DNA of 64,000 bases from Malurus cyaneus samueli (taxonomy: Eukaryota; Chordata; Aves; Passeriformes; Maluridae), in NCBI GenBank assembly GCA_009741485.1, contig CM019216.1:52091943-52155942 (forward strand), written 5' to 3'. Positions 23,760 through 36,631 of the stretch are shown one piece after another. The notes beneath the pieces are model-generated. The model searched no databases. It saw only the letters and a program-made list of their open reading frames with translations, and was not told where the DNA came from. The position numbers and the translations under genes are program-made. Position 1 is the stretch's first letter, and each line of letters begins with the position of its first letter.

Positions 23760-26700
23760 CCTTGCTTCCTTGTAAACAAATCACATATATTTTTCAAAAG
23801 GCAATTTTTGCCGAAACACCATTGTCATGACCTCTCACAATTAGTAGTAAAAAAATTTAGAATATACAAAATAAACAATTAGCTAATTTCAGGTAATAAA
23901 CTTTCTAAAAGAGAACAAAACATATATATATCTGGTGTATAAGTGGAGGGTACACTGATAAAATTGCAGGGAATTTTACTTTTTGTCTGGATATCTGAAT
24001 GTACATTTTCACTCACAATCTCCCAAAAGGGACAGGGTTACATAAAAAATTTCAATTACATTGACATGAATTTCAAGTTCAATTAAACTGGAATTTGTGG
24101 CAGCAACCAACCAACCATTCTATAATTTCCATGTATATACACACCTGGAAAAACCTCCATACAGAATTTCTCCCAACAGCCAGAGATTCAAATTGTTCCT
24201 GTCCATTGCTGGCCCATGTAGCACTGACTATTCCCATATGAAGGTTGTGCTATCAAATGCAGGCTATCAAACCACAGGGTAAGTACCATCTTGTGCTCAG
24301 TATTCAGTCACAGATTGCTTCATGCTCTTCAGCCCAGCATACTTCATGGATGGGAAGTGGCACAACCAGTAATAATGGCACTTTTTTTCCTGTAGTGCTG
24401 CAATGCTACTGATGTGTTATGGCTTGATGCATTTTTGCAATTCTGAGATGTCACAGATCTATGCAGACCTAAAAGTTATGCTCTGGGAAGAGTAGGGAAA
24501 AGCTGTGTGTTACCTTCGAGAGGACTGTTGCCAGCAGACTGCAAACACAGCAAAGTTCTGCAAGTAAAGGATTTTTCTTCAGTTTGCTTCAGACACTGAT
24601 GTCTCAGAGTATAAAACTGACTTTGAGTAGGCCTAGACATGCAATCATCCCATTTCCCAAATGCGGCATGGACATACCCTAGGGTCACGACAGTCCAGGG
24701 ATGACGCATTTTCTTGCCTTAGGGTTTTGCCCTTAAACTGAAACTTGTAAACAGATGAAATGCGTTTTCAAGCCAATGCGCATGCGTGCACTCAGTTAGA
24801 TCGTCCTCAAAACCGCCTTGCAAGAAAAAATTATCGTAACAAAAGCAAGAGAATAAAAACCAGCACAAATCCTTCCTCCACTTTAAATTTTAAGAGGTCC
24901 TTTTCCTTGAGCAAAGAAAAAAACCCCAACCCTTATTTAGATCTCAGGCTGCTGTGTAAACTACAAGACCATATCCAACTGTAAATATGGATTATCTACA
25001 GTCTCGCGTTTTCTCTTGGTTGTTTACAAGTGGTTTAAGGAAAAAGAATCAGAAAAACTAGGGAAAGAAAGCAAGGGTATAGCTACACAGCCAGGAGACA
25101 AGAGGAAAGGGAGAAAAAGGCATAGAATAACTGCTCTTCCTCTAATTACTACAGCTCAGTCCTTGCGGCAGGCTGGGTTGGCGAAGGGAGGAACTATCAG
25201 CTCCATCACAGATGGGTGGAGCCAGACCACCGGGGAGATGGAAACCAGGAGGTTGAGAGCTGCAGCTGCCTTCTCTGGGAGGAACATCTGTGAAAGCCTG
25301 CACGGCAGCAGCAGGGGAGGAGGAGTGGGCACAGGCAGAGAGCGTTCCCAGGGATGTGCTCACACAGATAACTGTCCCTGGATGGTTTCCCAGGCTGCTG
25401 CAGCAGCACTTCCCTCCCCTGTCAGGGATGAGGCAAAGACCATCATGTGGGACAAGCAATCCAAGTGTCAGCACAGCCTCTCGCTTCAGCATCCTGTTTC
25501 CTGTAATGCTTTCTGATGGCCAAGCTGACCAGAATGTGAACAGTTCTTCCTTGCTGGTAACATGTTTTTTTCTTACACAGGGACTTTTACACTCTTGGCA
25601 TCTCAGAGCCAATACAGAAAGTACACAGAAGACAGGAGTTATCTTGCAGCATTTGGCCATCCCCTCTTGACCAAATGTTTTTCTACAGGAGGCCGCTATC
25701 TTTGTACAGATGGGAAGAAAAAGAGATGACACATATCTGGCTGAAGGTTCCCATGTAAGCATGGAATAGGCTTAGGGCACCAGCTCTTCTAGTGCACAAA
25801 CCTGTGGGCTGTACTCCTAGACACACCGAAATCACCAGCGATCTTTGCTCTTTGAACTCAGAACAAAGACAGGAATCAGTCAGGTTTAGGGAAGGATCCC
25901 CTCAGGCTGGATATCTACATCATCTACATCTACATTTACTGGAATAGATAAGCCTGGCTTTGGACCATGCTCTGGCTCCAACACTCAGTGCTGTGGCTGG
26001 GGTCACATGCACACACGCCTGCATTTTATTCCACTCACCAAAGGTTAGGAACAGTCCCTGGCATTTGTTTCTCCAAAACCATGCTTGGATACTTTCTGGG
26101 GAAAAGTCAGACAGGCCAAAGGCATAGCAAGGATCCTGCTAAAACCCAAGCACAAAGAAAGATAAACCTCAGCCTTGTTTTATTTATCAGTGTCACTGCA
26201 GCCATAGAAGCTACGGCACTGAGATACTTGATGCCTTTGTCTCATCTTGGTCCTCTGAGTCACTTCACTCTTTTCACTTATTTTCTAGATCAACCTGATT
26301 TCTTCTTTTATGGGCCAAAAATTTTAAGTGGGGTCCCTCTTTGCTATTTGTATCTCATAACCAATAGATATAAAGACTAAATATCACTAGAAGCAAGAGG
26401 CCAAGTTCAAGAACAAACATCAGGTTTAAACAACCCTAAACACCCTAAATTATGACACTGAAAATCTCTCTTCCTTTTTTACCTTACTCTATTAAGCTCT
26501 GCAGTACCTTTTCTACCTGAGTTGCAAGTTCCCTGGCACCAAAATTTGAAATATGAACTCAGAGTATCTTTCTCACCACTGCTAATTAGCATCAAGTTAA
26601 CCTCATCCCCTTGAATTGAGATACTCCCCTACTTAAGTCCATGGAAAGGATTCAGACAGCCAGTAGGTGCTGTCTGTCCATGATTAACATCTTTCTGCTG

Positions 26701-27060
26701 GGATAGGAAGCAAGCTGGATAGGGTGAGGTGAGGCCAGCACCCTCAGTTTGGCTACACATACACACAGCACTGCAGAGAAGCTGCAGCGGGAGTCTTCCC
26801 ACAAATTTTTCTTCCTCATTTCCCTCACACTCAGTCTTCTGATTGTACTTTGACCTTTTCTACTTTTCATACTTGTCTTTTACTGCCTACAGAAGTCAAT
26901 ATGCATAATCTGTAAACACCATTCAGTCACAGAGGCTGAAACTACAAATATGTATTAAATTATTGTAAAATTGACTAAAGAAAAGCCTCACTCTGACAGT
27001 TTCATTTTATCTTGGGCCACTTCACCACCATTTTCTTAATATGCTTATTTTATTTTAAAT

Positions 27061-27235
27061 AATATACCTAGCAACATATATTATGCAATATATAGATATA
27101 CACATTATGCAATATATATGCACCATATGAAAATTTGACATAAATATTTACATACCATATAATAACTATATTAATCCTTTCTATAAACAAATACATAAAA
27201 TAATACATATTGTTATTATAAATTATACAGAATGT
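27061..27235. repeat. AT-rich low-complexity region
   Basis: Alternating AT/TA-rich DNA with repeated TATGCAATATATA and ATAATACATA words; no coding signal. Confidence 0.7.
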
Positions 27236-28724
27236 TTGAATATTGTGGAGCCGGTATAAGTGCCACTTACAGCAGGGAGGTAGCAGTTTAACAGTGCTGG
27301 CATGAGTTATCATACTGCACATCATCAGAGAGGTGTGAGAAGGCACAGCTGAGTTTACTGTTTCACCTGATAAACTAAGCCCTGCAGCGAAGGATTCCCT
27401 CCCTGACTAGCCTGTTGCTGATGACTGCCAGCCTGGGAGATGTCTCATAATTAACCTGCAGAATCCTGTTTGCAGCTGATGACAATTTCACACAAGGTAA
27501 TTTCCATCCGAGACACTGGCTGCTCCTAGGTTCTTCTTCAAACATGAGTACCTCTTCTGCACAGCCACCACAGTACTTAAGACAAAGCTGCATAAAATTC
27601 TCCATCTGCCCCTCACTGTGGGCTGCCTCAGGGGCCATCCAGCTTTCTTCTCTCCCTCCCACACTTCCCCACAGTCTACCTTGCACAGGATCTTATCTGA
27701 TTGAAAGTTAAACCTGTAAAAATAGAAAAATCCAGAAAACCAAGCATTTATTTCAGTTGGATGAGTGATTTCCTTTAACAGAAATCTGCAGATACAGCTG
27801 AATAACATCATGAAATCACATCTTCATTCAGTCTCACTGGTGTAATTAGTGAATAAAACACATGTGCCATATTCTAAAGTTTACTGCACTATTACTGATA
27901 GTCCCAAGCAGCCCAGTATTCCATATTGCAGAATATCCAAGTACAGGAAACACCCTCCCCACACTCCATCGCCTCTACTTCCCAAACAAGGGATTGAGGA
28001 ATAAAGGCTTAGGAAAATTAAATCACATAGTAAGGAAGCAGCAGTGTCTGAAATGGCCTCTGTGCTTTCCCTGTCTGATGTCATGCAGCATCTGGTAAGT
28101 TAGATGAGGATACAGACCCTTGGCATCTCAGTCATACTAGTAGAGGAAGCCATGAAGCCATGTGTGAGTTGCATGGAGGAATGGAGGCAAAGAAGGGGAG
28201 AAGGAAAGGACAAGACAACCAGTTTTGTAAACTACATAAGTATAGAAAAAAATTGCAGCACAACTGATAAACTTAAAAGTCAAATTAGGTAGGTGCCCAA
28301 TCACCTCAATTGCATTCCATGATAATGTGATCATAGCTACTTGCTTACATTTGCACATTTTCCAAATATATATCTAAAGATGCAATCTTCAGAACATGTC
28401 CTAGTCTAAACAGGAAAAGTTCAGGCTGACAAAGCAGTCAAAACTTTGAAATGGGTTCATCTCTTCATCAGCAAAAATAATTTTCTTAGCATCCAGCAAT
28501 GACTACACAACTCTGAGGAATATGTGCTAGAAAAAGTTATACCCTGAAAAGAGCAAGCACATGGAGACAGACAGTGAATCTGTCCTTGCTAGGAGACATT
28601 TTGTTTTGAATTTCTGTAGACCTTTAAGGTTATGCTATGAAAACATAAGCTGAGTCAGAATTCAAGCAAACTCAGGATTTATTAAGATTTTCTTAATAAC
28701 TTGCCTATGTGATCAGCCTATTCA

Positions 28725-28775
28725 GAAAAAAAAAAAACAAAAAAACAAAAAACAAACAAACAAAAAAAACAAAAC
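28725..28775 (+). repeat. A-rich (CAAA)n tract
   Basis: A-run grading into CAAAAA/CAAA repeats. Confidence 0.9.
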
Positions 28776-29817
28776 AGCATCTGTTGTGATACAGCCTATA
28801 GAACCTGAAAGAACTACGGTAAATTCAGAATCCTGGTTTCCAAAACCTTCCCTCGCTTGCCTATGTTCACCCGAAGGCGGTGGATCCGTGTCTGTAAGAA
28901 GCCACAGGGTGGCAGCGCTGCCACACGCTGGTGTGCAGCCAGTCTGTGAAGAAGAGAGCGAAACCGTGTACTCGCAGCTGATGTGAAGCGAGAACTTGAA
29001 ATACTTATTCTTGACAAGCGAACCTAGTCATGCATTTCAAGGATTAAACTGAATCTAGCAGAGAAAAACATGCCAACTCTGAAAAAATCAAAATTTAAAT
29101 TTCATACTGTTCCTTTTATCCTAACTAAAGCTATTCTGCTACCATGTCACACAAGGAAAGTACACAATTACAGAACCTCAGTTTCAGAAAACTGTCAATA
29201 CAGTGAATTCTCTGCAGTACACCCATACAAATACACATATATAAAATTTTCACATAAAGACCTAAAGTCAACTTGTCATCTTTATTTCATTCATCAGTCT
29301 GGGTGGTGAGTCCTTAATGGGCCACATTGCAAGGCACTCGTTTGTTCCTGGGCTCCCATGAGAAGCATAAGAGCTTTTCTAAGAGAACATATAAGTATAG
29401 CTGAAACAGACTCATCATCACAGACTCTACTCCCTACAGACAGGACAGATGGGACACGGCCAGATTTGGAGGACTGTCCTCGGCAGAGAGAACCAATGCC
29501 ACCCCAGGCACCCCCACTGTGTCCACATGTGTCCCCTTCTATCTCCTAAGCATGCACCATGCACTTTGCAAAGATGAAACAACCGGCATACTGAAAAAGT
29601 AAAAGCAGTAGACTTACTTTAGTCGTTTTAACATTAGAATCACCAGAAAAGTACTGAGGGCCACACAAAACTCCAGGGACTTGGGCATTTTTGAGACTTC
29701 TCAGTCACCAGCTCAAAATCTTTGTTTCACTTGAGCTGAGTAGTCTGCTCACACACCACGCTCCCACAGTCTATTGCTGTGGACTACCCTTTCAATACCA
29801 AATAATGTCACTTTAAA

Positions 29818-29851
29818 TTAAAAAAAAAAAAAAAAAAAAATTTAAAAAAAA
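29818..29851 (+). repeat. Poly(A) tract with minor T interruption
   Basis: A22 followed by TTTAAAAAAAAA. Confidence 0.9.
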
Positions 29852-30204
29852 ATCAAGTACTTTTTTGAGATAAGAGGCAGTGACCAGAGCCCTGCTGCAG
29901 TGCAACATGTATGTATGGAGCAGCAATACCAGCAGCGTGTTGTTGCTGTGAGCCCTAGCTAATGCCTGCGGGCTTCTGTCAGCCCAACGCTGACCGCTCG
30001 GTTCAGAGCGTGTGGAGCGGCCAAGGCAGAGGCCAAGGGGGCGGTAGCAAGCTAATGAGGCGTGAGGGCCAGTGCCCCACCGAAACTTTGGGTGCACCAC
30101 GAGTATTCACAAAGTCTGAGCTGCAAACTGCACCAGCTCTCGGCGGGCTCGCTGGCAAAGGCGCTGCCTTGGACATGGTCGAGCTGAAGGCTGTTATCAG
30201 TCAC

Positions 30205-30472
30205 ACAAGCCTTAGGACAGGAGACAATGGCAGAAACTGACGCACAGGAAGTTCCAGCTGAACATAAGGGAGAACTTTTTACTTCGCTTATGAACATACA
30301 CTGGGACAGATTGTCCAGAGAGGTCTGGAGTCTCCCTGGCTGGAGATATTCACGAACCGTTTGGGCACAATCCTGTGCCATGTGCTCTAGGATGACCCTG
30401 CTAGCGCAAGGAGGTTGGACCAGATGATCTCCTATGGTCCCTTCCGCCGTGACCCGCAGTGTGGTTCCGTGA
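30205..30472 (+). mobile_element. CR1 LINE 3' fragment beside the TBPL1 CpG island
   Basis: Plus-strand CR1 3' end: GGAAGTTCCAGCTGAACATA, GACAGATTGTCCAGAGAGGT, GGAGTCTCCCTGGCTGGAGA, CTAGGATGACCCTGCT and GGTTGGACCAGATGATCTCC occur in the usual order. The element ends in a degraded octamer tail near 30470. The sequence is diverged, so the insertion is old. Confidence 0.88.
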
Positions 30473-31260
30473 GGAGCCGCGCACAGCGGGCCCGTCCCGG
30501 GCTGTACCCGGCCTCCGGGGGCGGCAGACGACAGCGGAAGCGCTGCAAGCGCGGCCCCCTCCCTCCCCTCCTCCCCGGCTCCCTCCCTCCCTCCCGCCGC
30601 CGTACTCCGCGGCCGCTCTAGCCGCGCCGCGCTATGCCCGCGGCGCTGGGGATGTTTATTGTCGCGGGGAGTCGGCCAGCACCCGGAACCGCCGGGCGAC
30701 CGGCACCCACGACCGGCACCGCGCTGCGCCCTGCGCTGCCCTGCCCCGACCGCCGCCCGCACGGTAACGGCGCCGCTCGCCGCCGGGCCGCGCTCCTCCT
30801 CCTCCTCCCCCCCTCGCCGCCGTCTCGGGTCCGCGCCCGGCCGGCAGGAGCCGCCGCTGCCGTTGGGCCCCCGCGTCCGCCCCTCTCCGCCGCCCTCCGT
30901 GCCGAGGTGAGGGAGGTGGCGCGGGGCCTCCCCGCCCGGCCGCGCCCTCCCGTGCCTCCCGCTGCGTGCCGATCGCGCCCCGGCGGGAGGGTGTGCGTGG
31001 CCGGGCCGCCGGGCAGGGGGGGGGAGAGGGCAGGGCATCCTGCGGGAGAACGGCTCGTTCCCGGCTAGTCCGGCCGGCCGCGCCCGGCCCGAGGCTTGTG
31101 GCGGCCCCGTGCCCCGCGGCGGCCGATGCCCGCACAAGCCGGCGTTGCCGAGCGGCGGAGCCCGGCGCGGCCAGGCCGCCTTGCTGCCTGCGCTTTGTTT
31201 GTGCCGTGCCGTGCCGGCCGCGGAAGTTTCGGGCTGAGGTTGAGGGGTTGAGGGGGGAGA
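30440..31260. promoter_or_regulatory. TBPL1: CpG island, TBPL1 promoter and non-coding first exon
   Basis: Very GC- and CpG-dense DNA lying 5.2 kb upstream of the first TBPL1 exon that contains coding sequence, in the same orientation. No TATA box is visible, as expected for a housekeeping CpG-island promoter. The best first-exon donor is GAG|GTGAGG at 30907; its match to the acceptor at 36444 is inferred. Long ORFs across this island on both strands are a consequence of low stop-codon frequency in GC-rich DNA. Confidence 0.75.
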
Positions 31261-34200
31261 AGGAATAGTTGTTGGCCAGAGCGTTGTGATGCTGGTGCGT
31301 GTAGGGCTTTGAGTGAGATTGCTAGAAGCGGGAATAGGAAGGGTGCTCGTGCTTCTTCAGCTGGGACGTGCAAATGGTAAAAATGTTTGACTGGGAGGGG
31401 GTGAGAGGCTTACCCGTTGCCTTAATATATTTTTTACAGCTAAACATTTTTACTTTTCTTACGCCGTTCCATGAAGTTGGAATGGCCACCGAACCTGTTG
31501 GTTCAGACTTTTGTCATGCTTGTGATGAATTTCCATGTATTATAAAAACCGAAAGGGTTCTTCTTAATGCTTGACATTCAAATATTACTGCTGGATGTTT
31601 TAAGGGAAAGATGGCACGTCAAGTTCAAGTGAATCTTGCTTTGAATGTGAATGGACTTTTTGATCAGAAAAAGATTTGAGGAAAATGGCCTGTTATTAAT
31701 TATTTTGAATATGCTTTCTTGTCATGGTCTATAAACTGGTTTTATTCTTACAATTGGATTTGTGTTGGAAGACTCCACAGAAAGATGGTAGGCTTATCCA
31801 AGAGATCTGACAGCGAGATTGAAGTCCTACTTGCTTATGGTATAGCTGATACTATCATTCTATGCATTGATGTAATTGAACTTTGATACTGATTTTGTGC
31901 GTATTTGAAAATATTCTTTCCCAAAAGATAAGTGGTCGTCACTGTGCAAATCCTGAAAGGTGAGAACAGTAGCTTCAAGATGGCCTTTTGCTTTAGGCAT
32001 GGTTTCACTTGCCATTGCAACAGAAAGTAAATACATGCCCCACTACCTCGGTGGCTGTTAGAAAGTTGTTTGGACCAGAGGATGTTCTGCACAGACATCT
32101 GTTTTACAGATGGTAGTAGCTATGTTGCTCTTGGTTTCGAGGAGTCATTCACCTGCCACTGTGACTGTGTTGTGTCTAAGAATTCAAGCAGATTTCAGAG
32201 GTCTGTCACCTCCAACGTTTCATATGGACCCATTTCCTGAGAGGCTGAACACAAATCTTTAAAAGTACATCTTCAGTGGAAGGATGTAATTAACTCTCCC
32301 CACTCCTGACAGACTTTATTTATTCTCTGTTCTTATATAGAAACATCCTGTAGAGGTTCATGTTAACTTCTTCAAAGATGCTTTTCAGGCATTAGTTTGA
32401 CAAATGTTGACTGACACAGTAATGACCAATGTTGGAAGTGTTTGTGGAATTGGTCAGTTGGTGAACTGCTTTGGAGAAAGGTTAAAATTAACCAGTAGAA
32501 GTTGCTTATACTTAAAATGCTGGTGAAAAAGGTGTTTATTAAACTGTTCTGACATTAACATAACCATTGTTAGATATCCCCCATCTACCTTTATAGCTTG
32601 GAGTTTCTTGGATCAAAGGTAGTCAAGAGCTTAAAATAATACTTTGTTTATATACTCCATCCCAAGTGCCTTTCCTCTTTCTTTGATGATGGTGCTGTGG
32701 TTGGTTTGGAACTTTCTGAAGACAGAGTGCTGGCCTTTTTTAGATTGTAAGATTTCAGTGCAGGGTGTTTTGTCTTCATGTGTGTTTATAGAGTATCTAA
32801 AATAGCAAGGCCATGATTCTAACAGTGGATGTGTAGGTAATACTTTAAGAACTTGCGTGTTCATTCCTGACTCCAAAGTATTTCTTATTCTGTGAAGTTT
32901 CTCTAGTTTCAATGTAGGATACATTACAGTGTCAAATATCCTTGCATTAGCTTTTGTTGTTTTTATTTTTGTGTTCATTATCATGCCTAATCTATCAATT
33001 TTTTTTTTCCTTCTTGGGTTTTTTTTGGTTTTTTTTTGTTTTTTTGGTTTTTCTCTTAGGGTAATATTCCAAATGTATCCCTGAAATCTATATTGAAAAG
33101 AAGATCAATGACCAATCTTCTAAAATTTCCCCAATAAAAACAATGCAAACTTCTGCAGAGATGTATTTAAACTTATTTCCTCTGTCAAGGTAGATTGTGT
33201 TACAGTGGTGCAAAACAACTTGAAATCAAAGTTAGCTAGTTTCTTGTGCTGGAGAAAGTCAAATGAAGTACATAATTTAAGAGAAATGCTGTACATGGAG
33301 ACAAATTATTTTCAAATTTAACCTGTTACTGCATTAGCTGGCAAAACATCATTTTAGAAATGAGATTCAGACTGCCAAAATTCTACAGTTCAGATGAGAG
33401 AACCTTCAAAGGGCAAAATTAATCAACAAAACCTAAGCTGAGCTCAATAAAATCAACTTAAGCATTTGCAAATCCAGAACTGGAAAGAACCAGATCTTTG
33501 GTTTCTGCTCAAGTTCTGTTCTGCAAGTGTAACTGCATAAATACTGAATAAAAACAGGCTTATATGTAAGGAGCACTATTTTTCCCATTTTGAGAAAATA
33601 AATAGAAATGCAGAAATTCCACTTTTAGGAAATAACAGTCAATGCTGCAGTAGTGTGTGTGAATAGCAGAGAATACAAGAGACAGCTGGGAAAGAGAAGG
33701 ATCAGAATGTTCCTGCTGGTCATCCTGCTGTAGAGACGTGTAAATAAGAGCAACATCTTTCTTTCTTGAGCATTGTTAGACCTGCTTTGTAAACATGTTC
33801 TTCAGATTGCTTTTTTAATGTAATCCATGCATTTTTAATTTTTTTAAAAGTGTAAGTTGGTCTTGTTCTCATGGTTCCTATGAATTTGAAGCTATTGAGG
33901 CTTCCCAAAGAAAGGTAGCAGGACAGCTTCTCTCTAGATTTTTTTTTCTTTTTTGCAAGTAAGGTGTGAGACGTTAAAATGAATGCTTAAATCAAAGATT
34001 ATGATAGGTTGTGCTTACTTACTGCTTGATAACAGTATCCAAACCTAGAAACATTTTTGTTTACCCGATATTTCTAAACCATGCCTTGGAAGCATTTAAC
34101 TTTGTATTTGTATGCTTAATAGGAATGGGTGTCTTCAATGTCATTGACATAATATATACAATTCCAAATTAAAAGCCCCTCCCTTAGTGTCTGTTGTCTT

Positions 34201-36444
34201 GAGCTTTCAGAACATGGCTAATGAAAATGGGGGCACACCATTGTAATCTGTGTAATTTTTCTCCCCTTAAAATCTGTGCAAGTGGATTGTACTTTTAACC
34301 AAGATACATTGTAATTGCTGAAAACATCCTTACTGACAGCTCCACAGCCTCCTTTTTTCCTTAATAATAGATCTCTTCCTTTTAAATTGTAATTTTCCTC
34401 TCTTTTCAACCACTTTTTCCTTTGTTCTGAATGAGCATGTGACTTTCCTCCCTGGATCTTTTTAAGACAAGCCATGTTTTATGGGGACATTATCATACAC
34501 TACTATGGTTTGCTTAGATGTTAGCAACCTTTCAAGGGTGTTATGCATGCCGGTGGTGTTCTTTCAGAATGTAGAGACTGAATGTGCTAGCAAACACTTG
34601 CTGATAATTGGGATACACTGCTGATTGCAGGTATCTTGTTGACAATCTTTCATGGTTCCAGTAAATGAACTCAGCAAGAGCCAGGAGTTGGAGCCAGGGT
34701 GGAAAACAAATGCCTCTCTGAAGATGCCACGGGTTCCAGCTCTGTGCTGGCCCTGCCTGCATGCCATTCAAAATCTGCACATGTGCTATCTTTGGATCTG
34801 GTGCCATAAATTACTTGCCCAATCTGTAGTAGTCCATCAAAACCAGATGGGATAAGTAATTTCTAACTTTGAGGATTCACGTAATGTTTGGTTCAATAAA
34901 AAAAGATAAAAAAGGATCTGGGAGTACTAATTAGTTACTGTTTGTTCTCTTCTTTGGCTGCATTCCCTCCGCCCCCACACATAACCTTTGGTTCTTCTGT
35001 TTTCCTCTTGCTGTTTCTTCATCTCTTTTCTGTATATCATCCATCTTGCTTTTTCTTATTGGACAAGCCAACAATTACAGAATAATTCTTTCAGCAGGGA
35101 ACAAGCTGCAGAGTGTAAGCAGTAACCACCACAGTGGTTGACCCAGTATGTTGTGCACATCTGCCTTGTAGTTTGTTACTTCTTATTGTCAGTGAGTGGT
35201 AGTCAAAGTTCTCGATTACAGACTATGGCATGATGTTTCTGAAGTCATAGTCAGATGGAAGTACTGATACCAACAATGTTGTAACTTGAAGATTTCTAGT
35301 ATAGAACATAAGGCCAAAACATTTAAAGGGGTATAAATACATTATAGTCTGTTAGGTATGTTATTGTTCTTGATACCTAGTGTCCTGCTTCTCTTCTGGC
35401 AATGACCATGTTGAGCTTTTCACATATGTGACAGTTCTTTCTTCGATTTTGTTCCTTGCTTTTCTTTTTGTTTATTTTGGATTAAATATTGCTAAAATTT
35501 TTATATAAGTGCTTTTCACTGTATACCAATGATCTTGCTGTTTTCCCCCCCTCTGTTTCTTTACCTGAGATTTACTTGAGATGTCTACTGACTTGGCTTG
35601 GTATGGTTACAGAAGAGAAGTCAGGTGTTCTTGGGCTGGGATGCATGGTAGCCTTTCCCAGTTGAGGTGTCTGTGAGGAGTGGTGCCTTTGATGTTCATG
35701 GGCTGCCTGGATGCTTCCTGGGTGCCTTAGGTTTGCAGCGCCTGCTCTGGGCGGCCATCCTGTGCCTTCATGGTGCCTTACCCGTGCTTTTCTTCAGAAA
35801 CACTCAGTTTCCCTCTGCCTGTACAGTGCCTTCCTGTGGCCAGTGGAGAGGGTCAGCCCAGGCTGTTGCTGCCACCAGGACACTTCATATAGTTTGTTTT
35901 AAGCTATTATTAAGAGAGATAGGCCAAGAGTGCTGGATGAAGATGGGAAAGCTGTGGTAGCAGGCTGTCTGCAGACTGCAGTTTGTGTAACCCATGTTAG
36001 TTCAAAGTTATTCATAGACTCATCCATTCCAACACAAATGTCAAACTGTTCAAAATTATCAACTTCAGCAGTCAGAGAAGTGCATTTTCCTGAGGTGTCT
36101 AATGACATCCTCAAATGAGCTGAGGACAAACTACCCACTGGAGCTATGGCAGAAATTTCAGTAATCTTTACAGTGTCCTAATATAGTTAGTATGAATTGT
36201 AACATATATTATTATATATGTATATATGCACTTCATTGCTATTAAGTCTGGTAACATGGCTTAAAACACATTACCTCCTATTTTCTAGCACAAAGGATGC
36301 AGACACTCCCCCTCCCCACACTGTTAAATGAGTCAGAGTGTAGTCACTTCTGCTTCCTGTCTCTTTTAAGGGTCAAATGTATACAATGGCATTAACAGGC
36401 AATTTTCTATTTCTGTGGTTAATTTTATCATTTTTGCTTCTCAG
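30907..36444 (+). other. TBPL1: TBPL1 intron 1
   Basis: Inferred first intron of about 5.5 kb between donor GTGAGG at 30907 and acceptor CAG ending at 36444. Apart from the GC-rich start and a T-rich low-complexity run at 33000-33053, I see no gene, RNA or recognisable transposon in it. Confidence 0.55.
33000..33053 (+). repeat. T-rich low-complexity tract in TBPL1 intron 1
   Basis: T runs separated by GG and GGTT units. Confidence 0.9.
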
Positions 36445-36631
36445 GATGTGATCTTCGTGGTGAGCTGGTGGGAGAATTGAGTTGTAAATCACCCCAATGG
36501 ATGCGGACAGTGATGTTGCACTGGACATTTTAATCACAAATGTAGTGTGTGTTTTTAGAACAAGATGTCATTTAAACTTGAGGAAGATTGCATTAGAGGG
36601 AGCAAATGTGATATACAAGCGTGATGTTGGG
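36445..36631 (+). CDS. TBPL1: TBPL1 exon 2: 5' UTR (36445-36496) and first coding exon
   Basis: Acceptor TTCTCAG at 36438-36444, then 52 nt of leader. The ATG at 36497 has a reasonable context (CCAATGG). The exon codes 45 residues ending RDVG and is followed by donor GTAAGA at 36632. Confidence 0.9.

Larger units (their letters stand above)
21121..30204. other. Intergenic DNA between TCF21 and TBPL1
   Basis: No gene or identifiable transposon found. The longest ORF (25142-25762, minus, 206 codons) has no recognisable domain or start/splice context and is most likely chance. Confidence 0.55.

Noticed and set aside
25142..25762. 206-codon minus ORF and overlapping plus ORFs
   Set aside because: No recognisable domain, no promoter or splice support. 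A run this long is not surprising somewhere in six frames of 64 kb.
30052..31137. 361-codon minus-strand ORF over the TBPL1 CpG island
   Set aside because: It crosses a CR1 fragment in antisense and then Pro/Arg/Ala/Gly-rich translation of CpG DNA; all frames there are stop-poor. No domain or splice context.
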